Assembly: GCA_963576475.1 (NCBI GenBank)
Contig: OY754982.1
Span: 3,213,201 to 3,277,200, forward strand
Reading direction: 5' to 3'
Source: Molanna angustata
Lineage: Eukaryota > Arthropoda > Insecta > Trichoptera > Molannidae
DNA: 64,000 nt
Shown: in pieces, positions 56,437 through 64,000 of the stretch
Layout: the number at the start of each line of letters is the position of its first letter
How positions within the stretch are numbered: the first letter of the stretch is position 1
Position numbers and translations under genes: made by a program
The notes under the pieces: model-generated
The model's database searches: none
Told to the model about the DNA's origin: nothing
Seen by the model: the letters and a program-made list of their open reading frames with translations, nothing else

Positions 56437-57339
56437 AGGAGAACAAGTCTGGTCAACAGGCGAAATCAAAACAATCCATTTTTACTCATATCAAGGACAC
56501 TAGGAGCAAAACTTCGGGTAGCTATCGAGTTCCGAAAATGAATACTAAATTTGGACAAAGATTTTTTTTTATATTGCACCACGTATATTTAACAAACTGA
56601 GCGATGATAGCCCAGCGGTAATGTCGTCGCCTCACATGCTTGAGGTCGACGGTTCGAATCCGGGCGGGGCACGCACCACTGAATTTTTAAAAAATCTATG
56701 TGCGAATTTATATCACTAGCTATGTGTAGCCATGATCCAATTTGTCTGGTTCCCCTTTCTAAGGGTTACGAAGGTCAGATGGCAGTCGCTTCAATGTAAT
56801 AACCAGACTCGCCGATTACAGGATCATGGTCAAAGCTCGGCTCTTAAAGTGTTAAAAACATTCAAAATGTCAGGAACAAAGTGGCTACTCGAAGCAGGTA
56901 GATTCCAAAATGAAATGAATGTGTCAACAATAATAACATAATTTCTTTCGGTTTCTTCTGCTTATTGTATTTTTTGGATGTCATCTTTTTTTGTGAACTT
57001 TTTATTGTTAAGGTTGATTTATGTATATTTTTTTTTGTTTTTTTGTATACTTAATAAAATATTGTAAAATCTACTAACTTAACAAACTTTACTGATAATT
57101 GCTTCGGAATTGACTCTGTCTAGTGAAGCAGTTATCTTTAATGTATTTTGTTTTTAATATTGTGCTACTAAATAAATAAATAAAAAAAAATAAAAAAAAT
57201 ACATAATTAATTAGATATCTAATGGAGTTTTATAACATCTTAAGATATTATAGAACTCTATAAGTTAATTATATCAATGATATGAAATAACATGGATTGT
57301 TTCATTCCACCGGTTGACTAGACTTTACCCCCAGGGATT
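56437..57339. mobile_element. Foldback MITE interrupted by another insertion
   Basis: The left arm (GAACAAGTCTGGTCAACAGG) and right arm (CACCGGTTGACTAGACTTTA) correspond to the ends of the intact MITE at 12053-12249. The inner right arm has AATGGAGTTTTATAACATCT. The roughly 600-bp sequence between them at 56600-57200 is foreign. Confidence 0.65.
56601..57200 (+). mobile_element. SINE family C with long 3' body
   Basis: The tRNA-like head GATGATAGCCCAGCGGTAAT...GGTTCGAATCCGGGCGGGGC has a clear B-box. The body runs through GTGTAGCCATGATCCAATTT to an AAATAAATAAATAAAAAAAA tail at 57170-57200. The long body could be LINE-derived. The open frame at 56732-56941 lies in it and is not a gene. Confidence 0.6.
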
Positions 57340-57354
57340 CACTCAAATACAAAC

Positions 57355-58040
57355 AAAAAAATTCATCAAAATTGGTCCATCCGTTTAGGAGGAGTTCAGA
57401 GACATTGGCCCGGTATTACAGTCTCAGTTTAAGAGCTAAACTCAAGTTTTACAAAAATATAGCGTATTACAGTGTCCGTTTAGGTCTAATCTTCCCTCAA
57501 ATACGTCACTTAAACGACAAATATTTAACTCAACGATTCTGACGGATTAAGTACTTAACGGTGAGTCAACTGTCATTTGCTAGACAACGCGTGTAGTTTC
57601 AGTTTCTATCACTAGAGGCGTTAGGCAACGAGTGTGGTTCAGTGTTCTATCACTAGAGGAGTTAGTTGTATTGACGGTGGCGCCACACAACGAAACAAAC
57701 TGACAGCCATATGGAAACGAACATGGACATTTAAAAGCATTATTTTGGTGAAAAAAATTAAATTTACCATGTTGGATGGTAAAACAATAGTATTTCAAGT
57801 CGTAGCATCCCGTTTTGTAGTTCGTATTATTTGAGGTTATTTAAAATTTGACAGATAATAACCACAGAAAAAGTAAAATATGTCTATAATTGAAGATTTA
57901 GTAACTGACATGTCATATTGCACTGTAATACGGAAATGGATTCAATCTCTCCTTAACATTAATCTTAAGTTTAACAAACTCAATGAGTTGAGGGCCGACT
58001 GTAATGCCGTGCCATAAACACGTACAGAAGAATTATATAT
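57355..58040 (-). mobile_element. Helitron-like 5' end carrying a TIR insertion
   Basis: On the minus strand, ATAATTCTTCTGTACGTGTT precedes the TIR element and CTCTGAACTCCTCCTAAACG follows it. In the uninterrupted relative at 56230-56284 these two pieces are joined (CAGGACATAAACACGTACAG on the plus strand). Confidence 0.65.
57406..58014. mobile_element. TIR DNA element, 609 bp, non-autonomous
   Basis: Terminal inverted repeats are TGGCCCGGTATTACAGTC and, on the other strand, TGGCACGGCATTACAGTC. Sub-terminal stretches AGCTAAACTCAAG and CTTAAGTTTAACAAACTC are also inverted. No transposase is encoded. The TIRs relate it to the element at 23680-30099. The target duplication appears to be only AT or TA. 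Confidence 0.75.
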
Positions 58041-58082
58041 TATTTTATTTTATTTTTTTATTTTACTTTATGTAGCTTCTCG

Positions 58083-58265
58083 GGCAACTAACAGGTGCTA
58101 TGTCAAATAATTATTTAAGACGCACCCAATAACAAGTTGCCACATTCTGGAGACTTACGATATTTATCGTCTCACATATCAAAACTGTGTCTCCACCGGG
58201 AATCGAACCCGGAACCTTTGGATCAGCAGTCAGATACCTAACCAACTGAGCAACGAAGGCCGAAA
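58083..58265 (-). mobile_element. SINE family B, reverse copy
   Basis: The reverse complement reads TTCGTTGCTCAGTTGGTTAG, GGGTTCGATTCCCGGTGG and CAACTTGTTATTGGGTGCG, matching the copy at 55846-56060. It looks like a tRNA gene but is a repeated SINE head. Confidence 0.75.
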
Positions 58266-58794
58266 AAAGATAAATCAAAAGATTATATAAAGATAAATTA
58301 AACTAGGTACATTCAAATTTGTTTGGAGTTCAATTACATGAATGAAGAACACTTTTCAATTTTGTTCAACTTTTATTTATCACTTAAACTACCTATGTAC
58401 GTGTTCGCTGTCTCTCTTTCAACAAGAATCAAATACTATTTAGTACATAGTTATAAAACTTTAATTTTATAAATTGTTTGTTGTTATTTACATAATTGAA
58501 ATATTGTCTTGTCATACTACTAGTGCTTTGTTAATCGATCGAATAAAACAAAAGTGCTCAAACTTTTATGTACCATCTGTCACAACAGCTTTATTTACAA
58601 CTTGCTTATTTATTGCGTCCATTGTTTGCAATGATGTTTCAAACATATTTATTTTCATCGTACTTAAAGAGTTATGCTATAAAACTTATTTATCTGAGAG
58701 CTTAATAAAATGAAATAGACAAAATTATAACTATTTACAATATTGACATAAACCTGTTTCATTCAATCATTCATATTTTATTTAAATATTAATA
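58266..58794. other. Intronic AT-rich stretch
   Basis: A frame at 58474-58713 has hydrophobic residues but no recognised motif. Nothing else is seen. Confidence 0.4.
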
Positions 58795-58880
58795 ATTAAA
58801 TACAAAAGTGCCATCAATCATTGATATTTAAATACATACATAAGTGCCATCAATCATTGATATTTAAATACATAAGTGCC
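58795..58880 (+). repeat. Short tandem repeat AAGTGCCATCAATCATTGAT
   Basis: AAGTGCCATCAATCATTGAT followed by ATTTAAATACATA is repeated twice with a third partial copy. Confidence 0.8.
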
Positions 58881-59313
58881 ATTGATCCCGATTTCAGAGT
58901 CTAGTTGGTCTATCAGCCATTTAAATAAAGTCAATATAAGTTCATATTTTTAGCGTGCCACTCTCATCAGAAAGTGGCGACTATCCTTCCCAATTTCTCT
59001 CAATCCTGTGCCATGATCTATGAGAAACACTGCTCCAGGAATGCCGATATTAATATCAGTGTGACATGGTAATAATTAAATATAATAATAATCAGACGAG
59101 AAGACCGGTAGAGTCTGGAGTCTAGGAAGAGATAGGAGATTAAAAGGGCGGCCACCAAATAGATGGAAGGTCGACATCGAAAGATTCGTTGAAGTGGATG
59201 GTTCCCTAGTCGATGGGATTCGCACAGGAATGGGAGAATTGGGGTAGGAGAGTTCCAAAAGAATTGATCATTAGTGGTTATGAAATTTCGTAAAAAAAAT
59301 GTGTTTGACTCAC

Positions 59314-59664
59314 CTACGTTGATGTCCCCGAATACGTGATATCCATAAATTTCCTGTTCATCGCTTTTCGTTAGTGCCTCCAGCATCCATTTATCCAAAG
59401 GAACTTCACCCAAATATATGCCTCTAAACTCCGAATCTACCTGGACTTCTCCAGTAAATGTCTTCATTCCTTTCACAATTGAGGGTATCGACCTTCTCAC
59501 TATTTGTTTCTCGTAAGTTGGAAAATGTATTCCGTTGATATATTGAATTCCAAAGACTTCTTTGATAAAGGTGGAACCCGCCACCTCAATGTCTATATAA
59601 GTTGTTTCTTCTATTTTCTTTAGTGCGCCAATGATTGGATTATTTTTAGCATATACCACATTTG
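59314..59664 (-). CDS. Host gene exon D2
   Basis: This 351-base exon lies between the acceptor TTTTTTTCAG (minus strand, before 59664) and the donor GTGAGT (after 59314). It starts with two bases completing a codon and ends with one base of the next, so it joins exactly in phase with 60438-60605 upstream and 38055-38359 downstream. It encodes about 116 residues, including NNPIIGALKKIEETTYIDIE, IQYINGIHFPTYEKQIVRRS and LDKWMLEALTKSDEQEIYGY, and ends HVFGDINV. Val/Ile-rich strands around Gly and Asn recur between exons. No transmembrane segment is seen. The family is unrecognised. Confidence 0.82.
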
Positions 59665-60437
59665 CTGAAAAAAATAATGATAAAGTATTGATGTTCACAA
59701 GAACTTTGATAATTTAAATTAGTTACATAATTTGTAATATTTTCATTAGTTTTACAAATATTATCAGTCAAACTTAGTTTAATGTAGCTTGGGAAAGCTT
59801 CACTTTAAATTAAATGGTAGGAGATAATGTCTATATTTTTAAATGGATTAAAACGCTATTCATAGACCATAAATTTTAAACAGATGTGTACTTGAAAATA
59901 TAATAACTAAGGTTTCATTTCACACTGAAATACGCAAAAAAAGATTTGGTGACTAAACAAATTTTAGTCCCATCATTATACTGTACTACATAGAGTAGTA
60001 ACAAACTCTCAATAATATCACAGTAGGGTTAGCAAAAAATTGTATAGATTTTGGATTGATAATATGATGGAAATTGAAGACTTATTGCAAAATAATATTT
60101 TCATAGAAGCCAGGAAATATAAGTCCTTATTGGCTCAACTTAACCAAAAAAATGAAAATAATTCTTAAACGAAATTCTATGTCTTTTGATTCTCTTCTTC
60201 CTTTCTTTCTTGGTGTTATCGTTACAAATTTTCTTGAAACTTCAGGTTTAAAGGGGACCATTTATTAATTTTTAATCGTTTTGTTCATAATATAGATCCA
60301 CATTGTACACTAGCAAGCTTATTCCTATTTATAAACTTCTTCCAACCAAGCAGATCATCATCATAATTTCCAGCCTCGCCATCTTAGTTCATCCGACTCT
60401 GGGTTTTTTTCATATAATAAGCAAAATATATAATCAC
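59665..60437 (-). other. Intron 1 of the host gene
   Basis: 773 bases, GTGATT at the 5' end and TTTCAG at the 3' end on the minus strand. It is AT-rich, with no element recognised. Confidence 0.65.
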
Positions 60438-60605
60438 CATTGACCGTGTTACTAAAGACGACAGACGAAAGATGTGTTGGAAGGTCGATCCTGACAGTGT
60501 TCTGTATAAACTTCATCCAGTTTTCTCCGCTGACTATATTAACGTTGATTTCACAGTTAACAAATAAATTTCCTTTCACAAGTGCCTTATCCATGTGAAC
60601 GTTTC
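60438..60605 (-). CDS. Host gene exon D1 (most 5' exon visible)
   Basis: This 168-base exon follows the acceptor TTTTGTTTTCAG and ends at the donor ATG|GTGATT on the minus strand. It encodes about 55 residues from NVHMDKALVKGNLFVNCEIN through ENWMKFIQNTV to VVFSNTVN. The donor was chosen over a nearby GTAACA. It preserves phase, and the joined VFSNTVN-A-NVVYAKNNPI then aligns in length with VFGDINV-D-NLIVNSINGI at the next junction. The first two bases finish a codon, so at least one earlier exon exists beyond 60605. It was not found. Confidence 0.72.
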
Positions 60606-61399
60606 CTGAAAACAAAACAGTAGCATTACCAGTTATAAAAGTAACATTACCATCTACACTCCATAGATGGTAATGGTACCTACTTTTAGCTTATTTTCAA
60701 GTGTTCTATTCAACATATACCTATATAGAATTTAAAAAAAATTCATTGATAGTTTTTATTCATAAGGGAAGTCAGTAAAAAAAATATTGGTGGACTTAAG
60801 CCCTGTAAGTCCCAGATTTCTCCGTTTTCCAATAAATATTTATTCCAAATTGTTTTGTATTGAGATATAAAGTGTATCAAAGCACGTTTAGTGAATAAGT
60901 TGACAGGTACAAAGGTAGTCTACATTATACGAAAGTTTGACATGATTCGCATGTTGTTGTGAACTGCAACATTTCAGTTTAGTACAATATGCTGACCCGC
61001 ATTTAATGTCGCAGTGGTCCTCGAAACAATGCATGCATTATTGAAGTTTTTTGTTTAGTTATTTTTTACTGGAAAAACCAACAGCATCTATAAAATATAT
61101 AAAACACACCCCTCATACGTATGATGAATACATATAATCGTGAACATCTGGACGTCGATATTTTTCTTTTAGGGCCTCAATTGTTTTCCTCTGCAATTAG
61201 TTAAGGATTAATCCAGAACAATGATTATAGAGTATCGAGATTGATTGGAATAACGTTTGCGAGTTTGTAGATATATATTCTCTCTCTCGCAATTAAATAT
61301 ACATATACACACATTCACACACCTATACCTACTACACTTTGGTCCGCATGAAACAGGCAGATGTTCCAATTTCTACCACAGATGTTGCTGGTTGGACTC
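60606..61399. other. Intron or upstream sequence with family T relic
   Basis: AAGCCCTGTAAGTCCCAGAT and ATTTATTCCAAATTGTTTTG at 60795-60860 are a diverged family T piece. (AC)n-like runs and (TC)n occur near 61280-61340. Confidence 0.45.
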
Positions 61400-61545
61400 C
61401 CCTTGATGCGACTACGGGCGGATAGGCAGTCTAGGCCATATTGTATCCGAGTGTGGCCTCAAGGCGTATAAGATAGACTTCAGAGACTTGATATTGAATA
61501 ACTCAGCAATTGAATATACATATTTTAAACATTGACTATAACCCA
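61400..61545 (+). mobile_element. LINE C-terminal CCHC-like relic
   Basis: The frame reads CDYGRIGSLGHIVSECGLKA followed by YKIDFRDLILNNSAIEY, then stops. The pattern C..G....HIV.EC.L..Y is the C-terminal zinc-knuckle-like region of Jockey/R1-type LINEs. The rest of the element is lost. Confidence 0.55.
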
Positions 61546-62804
61546 TGTGTTAGCACCGAATTGCCTAATGCAACTCGGGCTAAGAGATTAGTGGACTATA
61601 ATATGTATAATGTATGTAAATAATTGCAGTATGTCACGGCGCGTTAATCATAGCGATAATGTTAATAACGGAAATCACCATCCTGTACGGAATAAATCCT
61701 CGTCTCGATCGCTTACCCAGTCCGGCGAAAGATTCGTAGTCAATGAATGTTTCATATAAAGATTATTCACGGCAATATAGAGCACTCACGCGACATAACG
61801 TAGTGCGAATGAAATGCGTTCAAGGTCGGCGGCAAGCAAGTACTGCTTTGTGTGTAGCAGGAACGAAATAGAGCAGTAACACTAAAGGGAAGAGAGAAGG
61901 ATCAAGACCTTGTGATAGTTTTTATTATTTATATTTAAACTTTATTATTATTCTCTTAGATGTGGTTATATGCACCATACAATAAATAAAATAATAGATA
62001 AAGAATTCGCTTGTTTTGGTAAATTTCTCTCTTTCAAACGATTTTGGTGCACTTTTTAATGTACTTTGTGTTCACTTTTCGGCGTTTATAACAATTGGGT
62101 GTCCAGATAGATATCCTATAAATAAAATGCATGGTTCACTGAGAAAAATAATTATTTATAAACTAGAAATCTGTTTACTGTTAAAACTATTACAAAGTCG
62201 AAAAATAGGCTTTTGAAACGGAATTATGGTTCTTAAGTCAATTTATTTTTTTTCACAACTAACCCTATAGACTACGGAATGCTCAACCGTGGGAGTATAA
62301 TGGTTGTACCAAAATATATTCGTCAGCAGAAATATGGACAATGGGTATCCCAATTCAAGTTGTACTATTTAAGTGTACAGAGGAAAATTGAGGTATTAAA
62401 CATTATTTGGGTCGCCTCTCTCTCTATACTTATATATTATATTCTCTGTCAAACATTTCTTTAGTTAAAATTCCTGGAATTTTTCATATTGATAATAATA
62501 ATAATATTTCTTGAATTTACGGTATTCCCGTTCAAATTCCATTTTCGTTGCTGAATATTCGAAATTCGCTTACGGCCGTTTAAGACACAAACTATGTCAC
62601 TATGCTTTATGCCAAGTCAACGCCACAAACTAAACATATGTATAATATTTTCTATTTTATTAGTTGCATGTAATAAGTGAGGCGATAATGTATGTATAGT
62701 GTAAGAATACGTAAAAATCAATTTATGTTATGAATAATAATAAATAAACGACCAAATTATTGAATTTATTTAAATATTTTATTTTCCTAAACAAAACATG
62801 AATG
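61546..62804. other. Spacer with a GC-richer island
   Basis: 61635-61910 is richer in GC (AACGTAGTGCGAATGAAATG, GGTCGGCGGCAAGCAAGTAC) than its flanks. It contains GTGAGT on the minus strand that could be a donor, but no phase-compatible exon could be confirmed. The remainder is AT-rich. Confidence 0.4.
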
Positions 62805-62870
62805 TCAGGATAGGATAGTGTGTAGTTCAGTCTTTTTTCCTACTCAGAAAAGGTCAACAGCTTGATGGTA
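62805..62870 (+). mobile_element. RTE-like LINE 3' tail relic
   Basis: TGTCAGGATAGGATAGTGTG, then GCTTGATGGTATG, parallels the tails at 1036-1135 and 14150-14230. Confidence 0.4.
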
Positions 62871-62959
62871 TGCATCTACAATGTATAATGAGATCAATTA
62901 TCACACTGTAAGAGTTCTGTTTACAAATTATATGAAACGAAAAAAGTTTTATATAAAAA

Positions 62960-63300
62960 CAAGTTTGAGACATTGTATGTATGTGTCCATATTTATACAA
63001 ATTCAGCGTTATGATTTTATGATTTTAGAGAAATACGGAAAAATAAAATCAAAATTTAAAAGTTGATAACACCTTACTGGAACAATAATTCAAAATTCTA
63101 TAATTTCTGAAATTTTGGGCTCTGTGCATCAAGAGGATTAAAAGTTATAAGAGGGTACGGAAAAACACAAACACCATAATATGTTCTACACCGAATTCTA
63201 AGTTCATACATAAATAATATATGCTACGAAGCCTCTAATTTGATATTTTTTGACTTGAAAGTTGGAAAAACCATGCAAAAAGTCCACTTCTGCATACGAT
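62960..63300 (+). repeat. Dispersed repeat family, copy 2
   Basis: Partner of 1445-1815, with AAAAGTTGATAACACCTTAC, AATTTTGGGCTCTGTGCATC, ATGTTCTACACCGAATTCTA and CATGCAAAAAGTCCACTTC in the same order. Confidence 0.6.
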
Positions 63301-63344
63301 TCTCTCACACTTCTTCTTCTTCCTCTTTTTTAGATCCATGACCT

Positions 63345-63660
63345 GTTTTTACAGATCCTGGGACGAGGACGTCCAGCTCTTCCTCCATCTCTTTGAAGGT
63401 CTTCCCGGTGGTCGGCGTCCCTCTGGTATTTCACGCATTAAAATCTTTGGCAGCCTTTCTGGATTCATCCTTTTAACATGATATCTCCAGTATCGTCTTC
63501 TTTGCCTGCTCCACCTTACAATATCCTCCACATTGCAGGTTCTGCGGATCTCCTCGTTGGGGATTCTGCCCGAGATAGTACTTAGTGTTTTCATCTCTGT
63601 TGTTATGAGCAGCTGTTTTGTTCTCACCGTGTCTGCCCTTACTTCAACTCCTTAAGACAT
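63345..63660 (-). mobile_element. RTE-type LINE 3' coding fragment
   Basis: The minus-strand frame reads RTKQLLITTEMKTLSTISGR, EEIRRTCNVEDIVRWSRQRR and RYWRYHVKRMNPERL. It ends GRRPPGRPSKRWRKSWTSSS. It is the same family as 37324-37677, opposite in strand. Confidence 0.75.
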
Positions 63661-64000
63661 TATGGGTCTGATGCAGGTTTTATATATTCGGACCTTACTC
63701 TCAACTAGCATATTATGTTTATTGGCCCAAACAATGTCCCTCGTGCATCCGAAGATAACTGCAGCTTCTTTGATATCTTTATAGAGATCTCACACGATTT
63801 ATAAAAAGAAATTTATTATCTTGGACTATTCGGCAGTTGGAAAACATCTCAATTTCAGAATGTTTTAACTATAAAATATTTGATGTCTATAGAAGAACAC
63901 ACATGAATCAGCTCAATGATATCCGCCGAAATTTGTCAAAAAATGAAACGATTTCAGTAATGAATACATCTTTTATATCTGGTTCATATTACTGTATCGC

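Larger units (their letters stand above)
38360..59313 (-). other. Intron 2 of the host gene (21 kb)
   Basis: The intron is bounded by GTGAGT at 59313 and ATTTCAG at 38360 on the minus strand. It contains most of the transposons described between these points, including the three-layer nest at 42802-53812. Confidence 0.7.

Noticed and set aside
55846..58265. Two tRNA genes in opposite orientation
   Set aside because: Both heads are followed by the same non-tRNA body, so they are SINE copies.
58474..58713. Hydrophobic plus-strand frame of 79 codons
   Set aside because: No motif, no splice sites and low-complexity composition.
61780..61910. Possible further host exon with a GTGAGT donor on the minus strand
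   Set aside because: No acceptor with compatible phase and no residue pattern like the other exons could be found.

Overview
The window looks like nuclear DNA of an insect, most likely a moth or butterfly. It is AT-rich and intron-rich and carries TAGG/ACCT short repeats such as those near 20300 and 33550. It also holds several tRNA-headed SINE families, short Helitrons with the TC...CTAG ends common in Lepidoptera, and many RTE- and CR1-type LINE fragments. There is no operon structure. The organism is an inference from repeat content; no host housekeeping gene is recognised.

Only one probable host gene is visible. Four minus-strand coding exons lie at 60438-60605, 59314-59664, 38055-38359 and 33840-33956. 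Their splice sites and codon phases fit exactly, and together they encode about 311 residues of a larger, unrecognised protein with repeated beta-rich units. Both ends of the gene are missing. Nearly everything from 33957 to 60437 is therefore intron filled with transposons, including a 21-kb intron.

From 1 to 23000 the window is a field of old LINE tails, foldback MITEs, SINEs and tandem arrays: 18-bp at 4887-6378, 43-bp at 9645-10031, 11-bp at 13845-15265, 77-bp at 17545-17890, and several arrays at 20435-21730. From 22937 to 30840 there is a nest around an intact-looking Ty3/gypsy element (24303-29751). Its LTRs look identical, its PBS fits tRNA-Trp, and its gag carries the CHCC finger of the CsRn1 clade. 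It sits inside a TIR DNA element and possibly inside a second, larger inverted-repeat element.

From 31940 to 38600 there are two intron-embedded LINE layers, foldback elements, a tRNA-like SINE and a Helitron, interleaved with two host exons. From 42802 to 53812 there is a clean three-layer nest. An RTE-like LINE (16-bp target duplication) was split by an LTR element (667-bp LTRs, duplication ATCTT), which was in turn split by a full-length CR1-like LINE with two open ORFs. The LTR element has no recognisable pol, only a broken unidentified coding region, and a tandemly multiplied primer-binding region.

Right of that nest lies a broken cysteine-rich coding relic (53908-54441) of unknown, possibly viral, origin. 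After it come SINEs, Helitron ends, a MITE split by another insertion, and a TIR element inserted in a Helitron end. The last two visible host exons and more LINE relics follow.
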